From Photorhabdus namnaonensis (GTDB taxonomy: Bacteria; Pseudomonadota; Gammaproteobacteria; Enterobacterales; Enterobacteriaceae), in NCBI RefSeq assembly GCF_001684335.1, contig NZ_LOIC01000082.1, positions 62,001 to 126,000 of the forward strand: DNA of 64,000 bases, given 5' to 3'. The stretch's first letter is position 1. Every line of letters begins with the position of its first letter. The notes beneath the pieces are model-generated. The model made no database searches. It was not told the DNA's origin and saw only the letters and a program-made list of their open reading frames with translations. Positions 27,865 through 36,944 of this stretch are shown here, one piece after another. Made by a program: the position numbers and the translations under genes.

Positions 27865-28437
27865 ACTGGCTCAAGTGATGTTGGTTGTGACTTTTTCATT
27901 GGTCTTTCATAACCAAATATTATCCGACAAGTGAGTAGTTAATATGAATTAATCCAATTATAGAATAGACTACCGCTTGGTAAGAAATAATTTGCTTAAA
28001 TTACGAACAAATTAAGACGCGTTAATATTGGATAGGAATTCATTTATATAGTTGCTGTATATTTGTAAAAATCATTATAATTCATTGGAATTATTGCTAT
28101 TTCTTACTCCATTTATGATTCATTGTTCGGAATAAGTTATTTGTTATTCATGTTGATGATATATTTGCCAATTAGGTTGTTAAATAACCTAAAAAAGGTG
28201 TTGACATTGTAGAATAAGGCGTAAATTTTATTTTTCGGCTATTTTCTTGTGATAGCGTTTATAAACATTTCAATCAGATCGTGATAAACGCGGGTATTTT
28301 GCGATAATTACATTTTGCTAAATTTGGACCCGATCTTACTGTTGCGATCGATCTGGTATTAATAACCTCGATGTTGGCTGCATACACTGATATTGCAAAT
28401 AACATCGCCAATTTTAATGAGGTGCCATAACCTAAAG
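27865..28437. other. Intergenic region upstream of the ABC exporter pair
   Basis: About 570 AT-rich bases. A TTAGGTT/AACCTAA hairpin (28172-28192) is followed by TTGACA at 28201, a possible -35 box with only a poor -10. The last 120 bp contain a plus-strand frame without a usable start, reading ...FGPDLTVAIDLVLITSM and ending at about 28431. It looks like a gene remnant; family not recognised. Confidence 0.4.
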
Positions 28438-30165
28438 ATGAAAAGCGTGATGTCAAAGAAGTTAACTGTATGGCGGATATTGCTACAGAGCGCCATACCA
28501 TTTAAGGGGACAGTTCTATGTGCGTTTTTGGCCTTAGCCGTTACATTATCGTGCGATCTAAGCGGTCCTTATATTATTAGGAATTACGTTGATAAGGCGA
28601 CATCAGGGACGACTGTTGATCAACTTATCATGTTGGCAATCATTTATGTTTTTATTGCGTCGATTGGTGTTATCGGTAGTCTGGTCTCCAGTTACATGAG
28701 CACCAAGGCCGGTTGGGGTATTGCTGATACCATTAGATATAAGCTCTTTCACCATGTGATGACAGTTTTACCTGTATTGGAAATAGAGCGGCGATCACAG
28801 GGGGAGTTGCTGGAAAATATCGAAGGTAACGCTGATATTATAGGAAAAACAATTTCTAAAGCAGGCTTCAAGGCCATTGCTAATTTAGCGCTGACATTAG
28901 GGACATTGATAATTATATTCAGTGTCATGCCTCAGGCAGGTATTGCCATCGCAATCGTCGTCATATTGGTGGCGTATGTATTGATTCAGTTAACCAGACT
29001 TTCTGTCCGTCGTTGGTTAATTGCGCGAAATGAAAAAGCTCGAATCTTTGGTTTTGTTGGTGATTCATTACATGCAATGGATGATTTGCAGCCATTGTCG
29101 CAGGCGCATTGGCCAGCCATCGCATTTCGAAAGATGTTGTCAATATTGCTTAAATTTGAACGCAGCGCTTATATTGGCGGCCGGGCTTTTTGGCCAATTA
29201 CTCAACTTTTCTTTGCTCTCTGTTTCGGTATAGGCTTTGGTTTTGGGCTTCAATTGCTTGGCGAGAACAGCTTAAGTATCGGTACATTAACGATGGTTTA
29301 TCTCTACGTTGATAAGCTTCGTGAACCGGTGGAGGAGATGTCGTCAGAGATAGAGCTGATACAGAAATTATTTGCTGCTTTATCACTTGCGGCAACAATG
29401 TTAAATCAAGGTACGTCAAGTAAATCATCAGATAATTTGTTGCCTGATGGTCCTCTCTCTATTCATTTCGATAATGTTGATTTCAGCTATAACGGAGAAG
29501 AAACGCAGGTTTTGCATGGCGTTAATTTTTACGTCGCTCCGGGGAGCAAAATTGGCATTATTGGTAGAACGGGAGCGGGGAAAAGTACCATTCTTAATTT
29601 GATGTGTGGATTTGCGCGACCTGATTCAGGAAGAGTGACCATTGGCAATGTCGATGTTTCAACGATTAAACCTGAAGAGTTTGCGAAAAAGATTGCTGTT
29701 TTAAGTCAGCGTTCTCATCTGTTTTCCGCAACATTGCGGGAAAATTTAACGCTTTTCAGTAATGAAATAGCTGATGATCAAATTTGGGAGGTACTCCAAG
29801 AATTAGACGCGCTTGAATGGGTTAGGGCGTTACCTAATGGTCTTGATACACAGGTTGGCGTTAATGGTCAGACGCTATCGGCAGGGGAGATTCAAATGAT
29901 AGCGGGCGCCAGAGTGATGTTGCAGCATTGCTCGTTGGTGATCATTGATGAAGGCACTTCTCAACTTGATCCCCGAACGGAAGAGAGCTGGCTGAAATTA
30001 CTTGAAAAGTTAAGCCGCGATTGCACAGTAGTGATGGTTGCACATCGCCTTCATACGCTTTCGGTCGTTGATGAAATTATCATTATCGATGATGGGCGGA
30101 TTCAACAACGAATCCCTGAAACAGAAATCGCAATGTTAACGAGTAATCATGGGCTCATGGTATGA
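28438..30165 (+). CDS. ABC exporter half-transporter (catalytic-site subunit)
   Basis: About 575 aa; ATG 28438 or 28450 are both possible and no strong Shine-Dalgarno decides. An N-terminal membrane domain with six helices is followed by an ATP-binding domain with Walker A GRTGAGKST (near residue 380), a degenerate signature LSAGEIQM in place of LSGGQ, and an intact Walker B LVIIDEGTSQLD with the catalytic Glu. The switch His is present in VAHRLHTL. It overlaps the next exporter gene by 4 bp, so the two form a heterodimer. Such pairs export peptides, siderophores or lipids. Placed next to a biosynthetic cluster, a role in product export or import is plausible but not shown. Confidence 0.85.
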   Translation: MKSVMSKKLTVWRILLQSAIPFKGTVLCAFLALAVTLSCDLSGPYIIRNYVDKATSGTTVDQLIMLAIIYVFIASIGVIGSLVSSYMSTKAGWGIADTIRYKLFHHVMTVLPVLEIERRSQGELLENIEGNADIIGKTISKAGFKAIANLALTLGTLIIIFSVMPQAGIAIAIVVILVAYVLIQLTRLSVRRWLIARNEKARIFGFVGDSLHAMDDLQPLSQAHWPAIAFRKMLSILLKFERSAYIGGRAFWPITQLFFALCFGIGFGFGLQLLGENSLSIGTLTMVYLYVDKLREPVEEMSSEIELIQKLFAALSLAATMLNQGTSSKSSDNLLPDGPLSIHFDNVDFSYNGEETQVLHGVNFYVAPGSKIGIIGRTGAGKSTILNLMCGFARPDSGRVTIGNVDVSTIKPEEFAKKIAVLSQRSHLFSATLRENLTLFSNEIADDQIWEVLQELDALEWVRALPNGLDTQVGVNGQTLSAGEIQMIAGARVMLQHCSLVIIDEGTSQLDPRTEESWLKLLEKLSRDCTVVMVAHRLHTLSVVDEIIIIDDGRIQQRIPETEIAMLTSNHGLMV

Positions 30166-31808
30166 CTATATCCAATGTATCAACTAAACTTAAAATGTTA
30201 CCGGCCTTGATTGAGCTGATAAAAAAGTTTGCTCCTCTCTATTTCATTACCATGTTTGTGTGGACATTGATGCATGGTTTTCCTCTGTTGATTGGTTACC
30301 AAATCAGCAAATTACTCGATAGAGCGATGAATGAGCCAACTAACCCTGTCGTCTGGTGGTTGCTGGCCTCTGCGATTGCGACTATGGTCTTGCGATCACT
30401 ATTTCTATTCTTGGGATTAACCTTTGATTTTACGTTGATTTTTAAGGTCAGTGCTTACCTGAAAGAGCGAGTTTTGTGGGGAGTGAGCCATTGTTCCCAT
30501 AATCAGAGACAGGCTTTTTCTCAAGGCGATATTCTGAACCGTATTCGTGATGATAGTGATGAAATTGCGGAATTTCTGAGTTGGACCTCTGATTTTATTT
30601 ACCGTGCATTACTTTTAATTATCGCATTAGTTGTACTTATCAACACTGACATAATAACCACACTTGCTCTTATGCCTATGATTGTGGGCCTTTGGGTCGG
30701 GGCGATACTTAAACGCAAGGTAGGGAATTTACAGAAGAGCAAACGTCAATCGCAAGGGGACATTGCCGGCAAGATTACTGATGTCTTAACGGGGATACGC
30801 GACTTGCGCCTTGGCAACAAAATGGAGGGGCAGATTGAGCGGTTATCGCAGAAATTTGTCAATCGACGTGCGATTCAAGCCAAACATCAGGTATTTACTG
30901 ACCTTCTTTCTGGGCTGTTCAAAAATATTGTCATACTTGGGACGTCGGCTGTTTTACTGATAGTAAGTAAACGGATCGTTGATGGCAGTTTTACTGTCGG
31001 GAATCTAGCATTATTTTTGACCTATATCGGCTGGATCAGTGAACAGATACTTTTCTTTGGTCGGTCAGTCGCCTATTACAAAAATGCTGATGTGTGTTAT
31101 AGCCGAATCAGGCAGTTTCTGGCAAATAGTAAAAAAGAAACCAAGGAATATGGGCAAGATGAAATCCTACATAAGCTAAGTGTTAATCATCTAGCTTACT
31201 CAAAAACTCAGCCTCCTGTTTCGTTTGAGGCAACGGCTAATCAGGTTATTGGCATTGTCGGTGATATTGGTTCGGGTAAAACCACCTTTTTGCGTTACCT
31301 GATTGGTCTGGAAAAATCCAGTTCCGGCAGTGTACTTTGGAATAACAGAGAGGTTCTGGGCAATGAAAACTGGTGGCGGAATCCACGTATCGGATATGCC
31401 AGACAGAAAGCGGGTTTTTTTGGTGGAACTGTAAGGCAAAACCTCGCGTTGGGTGATAAGGATATCGATGATGATGTCATGGTGCGGGCGCTGGAGGCGG
31501 TAGGTTTGACGCCCGGATCATATGAATTGCCAGAAGGACTTGATACCGTCATTAACTCTGGCAGTGCCGGTCAATTATCTGGCGGCCAGCGTCAACGTTT
31601 GGCATTGGCCCGGATGTTATGTCGTCCTGCTGACGTTTATATTGTTGATAACTGCGATTCGTCATTAGATACAGATACGGCCCGTCGTTTATGGACTGTT
31701 TTACCTGAACACTGGCCTGGTTTGTGGATTGTTGTCTCGCATAATGCCGATCTTCTCGCTAAGGCTGATCATATTGTGATGGTTCAACGGCAGAAGAAAT
31801 TAGCATAA
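30162..31808 (+). CDS. ABC exporter half-transporter (degenerate-site subunit)
   Basis: 548 aa. Six-helix membrane domain, then an ATP-binding domain with Walker A GDIGSGKTTF, canonical signature LSGGQRQRLALARML, and Walker B VYIVDNCDSSLD, where the catalytic Glu is Asn. The switch His is kept (VVSHNADLL). It complements the first subunit exactly: one composite ATP site would be canonical (Glu of subunit 1 with LSGGQ of subunit 2) and the other degenerate. Start ATG overlaps the upstream stop (ATGA), so translation is coupled. Confidence 0.88.
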   Translation: MTISNVSTKLKMLPALIELIKKFAPLYFITMFVWTLMHGFPLLIGYQISKLLDRAMNEPTNPVVWWLLASAIATMVLRSLFLFLGLTFDFTLIFKVSAYLKERVLWGVSHCSHNQRQAFSQGDILNRIRDDSDEIAEFLSWTSDFIYRALLLIIALVVLINTDIITTLALMPMIVGLWVGAILKRKVGNLQKSKRQSQGDIAGKITDVLTGIRDLRLGNKMEGQIERLSQKFVNRRAIQAKHQVFTDLLSGLFKNIVILGTSAVLLIVSKRIVDGSFTVGNLALFLTYIGWISEQILFFGRSVAYYKNADVCYSRIRQFLANSKKETKEYGQDEILHKLSVNHLAYSKTQPPVSFEATANQVIGIVGDIGSGKTTFLRYLIGLEKSSSGSVLWNNREVLGNENWWRNPRIGYARQKAGFFGGTVRQNLALGDKDIDDDVMVRALEAVGLTPGSYELPEGLDTVINSGSAGQLSGGQRQRLALARMLCRPADVYIVDNCDSSLDTDTARRLWTVLPEHWPGLWIVVSHNADLLAKADHIVMVQRQKKLA

Positions 31809-31984
31809 TTTACTTGATATCCACTCTTGGCTAAGTCGCTAGGAGTGGGTGTCAATAATGAAACCTGAATCAGATCTGCATGATTACTTTGTGACTGTTA
31901 CTGCGGTTAATGTGTGGATATTTGCAATAGGGTTGAGTTGGTAGTTCACTCTGCTATATTGTGAATATGAAAAGAGAGGTTGTT

Positions 31985-32185
31985 ATGGTAAAAATTGCTG
32001 ATTATCCACAAATGAAAAATTGTGCTTGGTATTTGGCTGAGGATACTGAGCTAACTGATCGTGATGCGCTTGTATTTTATGAACGCAATTGGAAATATAT
32101 CGAAGAAGATAAGTTTGAACCGAAAGAGCGTCAGTTGATTGAACGACTCATCCATGAACAGGGGCATGGCTTTTTGAATGTCTAA
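31985..32185 (+). CDS. Small conserved-looking protein preceding the antitoxin-like gene
   Basis: 66 aa from ATG 31985, with AAAAGAGAGG upstream; earlier in-frame starts lack such a site. Acidic, no membrane segment. Contains CAWYLAEDTELTDRDALVFYERNWKYI and ends KERQLIERLIHEQGHGFLNV. I recall short proteins of this type next to stability-determinant genes, but I cannot name a family. It overlaps the antitoxin-like gene by 8 bp, implying a common transcript. Confidence 0.6.
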   Translation: MVKIADYPQMKNCAWYLAEDTELTDRDALVFYERNWKYIEEDKFEPKERQLIERLIHEQGHGFLNV

Positions 32186-32333
32186 TTTTCGTCTTAAGCA
32201 TCATAATCGTGCTTTCCTTCAGGAAAAGGTTGATATCGCACGCCAATCTGTAAAAGAGGGTAATGGTGTTGAACATCGCGACGTAAAAGCGATTTTTGCG
32301 GCTCGAAGAGAACAGGTTAAGGCTCGTAAGTGA
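32178..32333 (+). CDS. Antitoxin-like protein of a type II toxin-antitoxin pair
   Basis: 51 aa, ATG 32178 to TGA 32333. It is short and basic, with NRAFLQEKVDIARQSVKEG and the C-terminal DVKAIFAARREQVKARK. This resembles the ends of ParD/RelB-like antitoxins that precede ParE/RelE toxins (usually ...VxAxFAARRxxL). It overlaps a toxin remnant by GTGA. Without a functional toxin it may be a decaying relic or an anti-addiction gene. Confidence 0.65.
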   Translation: MSNFRLKHHNRAFLQEKVDIARQSVKEGNGVEHRDVKAIFAARREQVKARK

Positions 32334-32398
32334 ACGTGATTTGGACACCTCAGGCGCTATCGATTGGTTTATGAGGACTATCTGGATTTTATTTAGTA
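32330..32398 (+). pseudogene. ParE/RelE-type toxin remnant
   Basis: Starting at GTG 32330, inside the antitoxin stop, the frame reads (M)NVIWTPQAL and stops at 32374. MxVxWTPxAL is the typical start of ParE toxins. A shift of frame after the Leu gives RLVYEDYLDFI, resembling the next helix, before a stop at about 32398. The rest of the toxin (about 70 codons) is absent. Confidence 0.6.
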
Positions 32399-32438
32399 TA
32401 TACATCGCGGTTGTGGCCGCAAGAAGTTGAGTAATTGC

Positions 32439-33611
32439 ATGCTTATTAAGAACTTAATTGCCACATTGGAAGGTGAAATACAGATATTAATAACCACATT
32501 GCTTAATGAGCAATGGGAAGCAGCCAGGGAATTAATGCATGAATCATTGCGTATGGCGGCTGATGATTTGGCTTTAACTGTATTAGCAGACAGTCTGTAT
32601 AATTCAGATATCGATATTATTTACCAACAGCAAGGTGCTTGTCATCTGCGGTTAAATACTCTCAATGGAAAGTTCAATCTTTATATTGGGATTAAAGATC
32701 GGCAAATTGATTCTCTCACGTTATCTCGATGCCCAATACCTGACGCGTATGCAAAACAGGGTATTTTTATCGAAAAAACGTTAAAGACGTTTGGTCTTAG
32801 AGATGTCCCGGATGGTTTGGTATGTTTGCCATCACCACATAATGTCAAAGCACTTGTTTTATTGCTTGCGGGTTCTGGTCCGCATTCGATGGATTATGAT
32901 GTTGGGCCTAATCCACTGTTTCGTATGTTGGCACATGAATTAAGTCAATATGGAATTGCGAGTGTACGTTTTGACAAACGTTATTACCGTATACGGCAGC
33001 GAAATATGGACCCTGAGGTTGTCGATCTCAATACGGAAATTGTTGACGATGCTTGTAATATTCTGACCGGTTTAATGGGACATATTGAATTTCACGATAT
33101 GCCAGTATTTCTGGTTGGGCACAGTTTCGGCGGATATGTCAGTCCATTAATTGCAAAGAGCTTACAGCAAAAATCGGGTTTAAATGTTACGGGTATTGCG
33201 ATGTTGGCGGCGCCTTTCCGTAATTTACTCCGGGTGATTTTATCCCAATTACCCAGTGGGAAAGAGCAAGATACAGTATCTCTTGAGAGCTTTTTGTCAG
33301 TGCCGGAGAGTTATCTCAAACAGATTGAGAATTATCATGCATTTGACTGCTTAAACAGCTTGCCTGCAATGCCGTTATTTTTTGCCCAGGGGGATCAGGA
33401 TTTTCAGATTTTGCATAATGTTGATTTCACGATGTGGAAAACGGCACTGAAAAATAATAGGAAGGCAGAGTTTAAACTCTACACTGGATTGAATCATATT
33501 TTATTGCCCGCAATGGGGTGCGATGGTGGAGAGGATTATCTGCAACCAGGTCAGATCCCGGTGCAGGTAATTGCAGATTTGGCTGCGTGGATCATCCACC
33601 ATTCGTCGTGA
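32439..33611 (+). CDS. Alpha/beta hydrolase with N-terminal DUF3887-like region
   Basis: 390 aa from ATG 32439; a TTG at 32427 with AAGAAG upstream is an alternative. The N-terminal 100 residues form an extra domain of the kind found fused to alpha/beta hydrolases in some acyl-transfer and esterase proteins. The hydrolase part has the oxyanion loop VLLLAGSGPHSMDYD, nucleophile elbow VGHSFGGYVSP, an acid in FFAQGDQDFQI and the histidine in YTGLNHILLP. No signal peptide. It ends 11 bp from the convergent carrier-protein gene of the NRPS cluster. It could act as a thioesterase or esterase for the pathway, since the NRPS lacks one, but this is inference. Confidence 0.75.
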   Translation: MLIKNLIATLEGEIQILITTLLNEQWEAARELMHESLRMAADDLALTVLADSLYNSDIDIIYQQQGACHLRLNTLNGKFNLYIGIKDRQIDSLTLSRCPIPDAYAKQGIFIEKTLKTFGLRDVPDGLVCLPSPHNVKALVLLLAGSGPHSMDYDVGPNPLFRMLAHELSQYGIASVRFDKRYYRIRQRNMDPEVVDLNTEIVDDACNILTGLMGHIEFHDMPVFLVGHSFGGYVSPLIAKSLQQKSGLNVTGIAMLAAPFRNLLRVILSQLPSGKEQDTVSLESFLSVPESYLKQIENYHAFDCLNSLPAMPLFFAQGDQDFQILHNVDFTMWKTALKNNRKAEFKLYTGLNHILLPAMGCDGGEDYLQPGQIPVQVIADLAAWIIHHSS

Positions 33612-33622
33612 AATAGACAGCG

Positions 33623-33853
33623 CTATTCATCTTTTGCGAGCAGTTTGATCCAATCGTTGATTGTCGGCCAGCGGGCTAAATCTGCAAAGTTGATTGGATA
33701 CCCCGCATCATTTAGCCGATCAACCAGCATCAGCATTTTTACCGAATCGAAACCGATATCAAAAAGATTTTCATCCTCCGGTATGGTCTCTACTTCCGGG
33801 TGAAGCGCTCTGATTTCTCGATGTAAAATTTCATGGATAAGCTGATTTTTCAT
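33623..33853 (-). CDS. Stand-alone aryl carrier protein (EntB C-terminal-like)
   Basis: 76 aa from ATG 33853. A phosphopantetheine carrier domain: the attachment serine is Ser37 in NLFDIGFDSVKMLML. It ends ADLARWPTINDWIKLLAKDE, strikingly like the end of the ArCP domain of E. coli EntB (MLAKNPTIDAWWKLLSRE). It therefore most probably carries 2,3-dihydroxybenzoyl groups loaded by the EntE-like enzyme at 45.9 kb, while the isochorismatase gene at 47.5 kb lacks this domain. Last gene of the long minus-strand series, 34 bp after the permease gene. Confidence 0.85.
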   Translation of the reverse strand: MKNQLIHEILHREIRALHPEVETIPEDENLFDIGFDSVKMLMLVDRLNDAGYPINFADLARWPTINDWIKLLAKDE

Positions 33854-33887
33854 TGTGTCTCCAAAAAGTTTGATGAAACAAAACAAG

Positions 33888-35117
33888 TTACAATTCTTTA
33901 ATACCTTCGATTGGCGTTGATGCGGCTGCGCGATGTGATGGATATACACCAAATACTACGGTAATAAAGCAGGCCGCGAGGGAAGCGAGTAAAAAGGAAT
34001 AGAAAGAGAAACCCACCGCGATATCAAATAGTAATAAAATTCTGAAACCGATAAATGAGAATAACAATCCTAATAGTGTTCCCAATAGTGAAATCAAAAA
34101 TGCTTCGGTAAGAAACTGGTAAAAAATATCGGAATAACTTGCTCCTACGGCAAGCCGTATACCAATCTCTCTTCTACGTTCTCTGACACTGATGAGAATG
34201 GTATTCATGACACTGACACCCGCGACAAAGAGGGTCACTGATGATATTGACAGTAGGAAAAGGTTAATTTTTGATTGGGTTTCATGCAACGTTTTCAACA
34301 ATTCCGTGGTATTACGTATCTCATAGCTTTGTTGATGTTTAAACCGTGACAACCGTTGTTCAACAGCGTATTTAACCGGTTCAATGTGAGAGGCGTCTTT
34401 GGCTTTCAACACCATACCATTAGGCGGTGTATGGCCGAACAGCCGTACCAAATAGCTGTTGCTTGGCAAAAACGCGGCATCATCGACACCGGCATCCATG
34501 CCTTCGCCTTTCTGTGTCAAGATACCGATAACTTGCATTGAGATATCATTGATTTTGACGCTCTGCTCGAATGCGGTTTCTTTTTGTGGAAAAAGTCGTT
34601 CGGCCAGAGATGCTCCCAAAACAACGACATTTGCCAGAGCCGCATCGTCTTGTGGTGTGTAAAAGCGCCCACGATCAATCATCAGATGACGAATAATCGC
34701 GATATCCGCATTGGCGCCAATCAATTGAACATCAGTGGAGCCTTGTGGAGAAACTATTGTTCCTGGCGCGGTGTAAAACAGGGTGCTGTGGCTAATATGG
34801 GGATGACCCGCAAGTGACGTTATATCCTCTTGCGTCAAATAATTATTATGTGAATCGAAAGCGCCATTTTCTTGCCCTTTGTATTTTACTGAAATGATAT
34901 TACTTCCCATTGAAGAAACCATCTTAACAATATGATGCTTGGTTTCTGTGCCAATTGCTTGCATGATCACAATCGAAGCTACCCCGATGGCAATGCATAA
35001 TAGGGTCAAGAAGACTCGTGTTTTATGAGCGGTAAGAGAGCGTGCCGCCATTTTGAGGTTGAACAGGATAACGGTTAAATACGCATTGAATTTTAAGGTT
35101 ATTTTACTCATGCTCAT
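33888..35117 (-). CDS. MacB-like ABC transporter permease (FtsX domain)
   Basis: 409 aa from ATG 35117, which overlaps the ATPase stop in ATGA. Membrane helix TRVFLTLLCIAIGVASIVIMQAIG near the N-terminus, a large periplasmic domain, then the FtsX-type C-terminal membrane domain with SVMNTILISVRERRREIGIRLAVGA. This is the permease half of MacB without a fused ATPase. With the ATPase and adaptor genes it forms a tripartite-type efflux system, as seen in several antibiotic and peptide clusters (darobactin darBCD has the same three components). Probably exports the cluster's product. Confidence 0.9.
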   Translation of the reverse strand: MSMSKITLKFNAYLTVILFNLKMAARSLTAHKTRVFLTLLCIAIGVASIVIMQAIGTETKHHIVKMVSSMGSNIISVKYKGQENGAFDSHNNYLTQEDITSLAGHPHISHSTLFYTAPGTIVSPQGSTDVQLIGANADIAIIRHLMIDRGRFYTPQDDAALANVVVLGASLAERLFPQKETAFEQSVKINDISMQVIGILTQKGEGMDAGVDDAAFLPSNSYLVRLFGHTPPNGMVLKAKDASHIEPVKYAVEQRLSRFKHQQSYEIRNTTELLKTLHETQSKINLFLLSISSVTLFVAGVSVMNTILISVRERRREIGIRLAVGASYSDIFYQFLTEAFLISLLGTLLGLLFSFIGFRILLLFDIAVGFSFYSFLLASLAACFITVVFGVYPSHRAAASTPIEGIKEL

Positions 35118-35779
35118 TGAGTCACCAAACAACCATTATCCAGATACAGCTTGTGTTTGGCATATTCGGCGACAGCTTGATCATGTGTTACCAGGATGAT
35201 ACCGCACCCATTATGATGTAATTCAGTAAAAAGCCGCATGAGATTGGTCGCATTAGTGGTATCTAACGCGCCGGTAGGTTCATCGGCAATAATAAACTTT
35301 GGACTGTTAATCAAAGCGCGAGCGACAGCAACCCGTTGCTGTTCTCCCCCTGATAAATGACGCGGGTATTTATTTAATAAATTGTTAAGTTGGAGGCGAT
35401 CAATTAAGTAACGGAAATGTTCTTTGTCATAATCGAAGTTTCTTTTTAAATAATACATGGGCATCAAGATATTTTCATCAATGCGGTAGTTTTCCAACAA
35501 ATTATAATTCTGAAAGACAAAGCCAAAATATTTTCGCCGTAAAAACGCCAATGAGTGAATCTTTTGCTGAGTCACCGTAAGATCGTTAATAAGATATTCA
35601 CCCGTACTGGCGATATCCAAAAGCCCGATGATATTCAATAAGGTACTTTTCCCTGAACCGGAGCGACCAAGAATAGCGACATAATCGTTCTGGTTTATGG
35701 TTAAGCAAATATCTTTCAGGACAGGATGCCGTTTATTCTCATTGCCATAGGTTTTGCAGATATTATTTAGCGTTATCAT
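35114..35779 (-). CDS. MacB-like ABC transporter ATP-binding protein
   Basis: 221 aa from ATG 35779 with GGGGTA upstream; the longer frame adds a non-family N-terminus. Walker [16 protein letters not shown], signature [15 protein letters not shown], Walker [15 protein letters not shown]-loop [11 protein letters not shown]: the LolD/MacB/FtsE class. Overlaps the adaptor gene by 17 bp and the permease by 4 bp. Confidence 0.93.
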   Translation of the reverse strand: MITLNNICKTYGNENKRHPVLKDICLTINQNDYVAILGRSGSGKSTLLNIIGLLDIASTGEYLINDLTVTQQKIHSLAFLRRKYFGFVFQNYNLLENYRIDENILMPMYYLKRNFDYDKEHFRYLIDRLQLNNLLNKYPRHLSGGEQQRVAVARALINSPKFIIADEPTGALDTTNATNLMRLFTELHHNGCGIILVTHDQAVAEYAKHKLYLDNGCLVTQ

Positions 35780-36929
35780 TGTGACTACCCCTAAAGTTAT
35801 CTTGTTTAGAAAGTACAACGATCTGCTCGTTATTCTGCAATCCGCTGACAACAACTGAACGTCTTCCGTTATTATGGCCGATCAGTAATTTTCTTACTAC
35901 GATATTTCCATCTTTCATCTCACGTAAAAAATAGGTAGTTAGATTATCATTCAAAGGTTGATACCGTTTATTATTCAGTATGTCACTGGGAATAGTCACT
36001 ACGCCGGTACTTTCGTGGGTCACAATAGTGACATCCGCACTCATACTGGGTTTAAGCAGGAAATTATTATTAGGGACATCAAATAGCACCGTATAATAGA
36101 CGGCATTATTAATGAGATCGGGTTTATACATAATCTTCTTAACATTACCGTGCCATATATGCTGATTTGCCCCATAGATCTTAAAGGAGGCTTTTTGCCC
36201 CGTCACAATTTGATTAATATCCGCTTCGGAAACTTTTGCATAAACCGTCATATTTTTGAGGTCGGCAATTTGCATAAGAACCGGAGTCTGTTGATTGACA
36301 TTCAGCGTCTGCCCCGGATCAACATGGATTGCGGTCACCACCCCGGCAATAGGTGAATAGATTTGAGTATAACTGAGACTGACTTCTTCGCTATGCAGAA
36401 TATGTTCATTTTGCCTGATATCTGCTTTGAGGCTTTCAATTCTTGCCTGACTTTTTTTGACGCCGAAAGCCGCTTCATCCAGTAATTGCTGGCTGGTTGC
36501 GGAGTGCAGGTTAAGTTGTCTTTGGCGCTTTTCAGTAATAACCAGAAGCTGGTAAGCGTATTGTTCCTCCTGCAACATGGCTCGCAATTTTTCTAGCCGC
36601 GCTCGGCTGGCCTCAACTTTAGTACGATAAAAAGTGTCATCAATGCTGGCGACCAGTTTACCTGCTTCAACGATATCTCCGACTTCAACATATAATTTGG
36701 TTAGCTGGCCTGAGATTTGGCTACCAACATTGACCTGTCTGGTTGGTTGTATAACACCGGCGGCACTCACCGTAGTAATAACGTCACCTAATGTTCCGGT
36801 GACAATTTGTTCTGCCATAACCGCAGATGTCTCTTTTTGGCGAAAGTTGTTATAAAGCACGGCAAGAAAAACGATCATGACGATGGTGATAACAACCCAT
36901 TTCTTTTTTTTAACCAGCACAATCAGCAT
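35763..36929 (-). CDS. MacA-like membrane fusion protein
   Basis: 388 aa. One N-terminal membrane helix (KWVVITIVMIVFLAVLYNN), then a periplasmic adaptor: TRQVNVGSQISGQLTKLYVEVGDIVEAGKLVASID (lipoyl half), a coiled coil (LEKLRAMLQEEQYAYQLL...), YSPIAGVVTAIHVDPGQTLN (second lipoyl half) and a beta-barrel. HlyD/MacA family; connects the MacB-like pump to an outer-membrane channel such as TolC, which is not encoded here. It follows the NRPS by 15 bp. Confidence 0.92.
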   Translation of the reverse strand: MLIVLVKKKKWVVITIVMIVFLAVLYNNFRQKETSAVMAEQIVTGTLGDVITTVSAAGVIQPTRQVNVGSQISGQLTKLYVEVGDIVEAGKLVASIDDTFYRTKVEASRARLEKLRAMLQEEQYAYQLLVITEKRQRQLNLHSATSQQLLDEAAFGVKKSQARIESLKADIRQNEHILHSEEVSLSYTQIYSPIAGVVTAIHVDPGQTLNVNQQTPVLMQIADLKNMTVYAKVSEADINQIVTGQKASFKIYGANQHIWHGNVKKIMYKPDLINNAVYYTVLFDVPNNNFLLKPSMSADVTIVTHESTGVVTIPSDILNNKRYQPLNDNLTTYFLREMKDGNIVVRKLLIGHNNGRRSVVVSGLQNNEQIVVLSKQDNFRGSHNDNAK

Positions 36930-36944
36930 CCATTTTAATACTTG

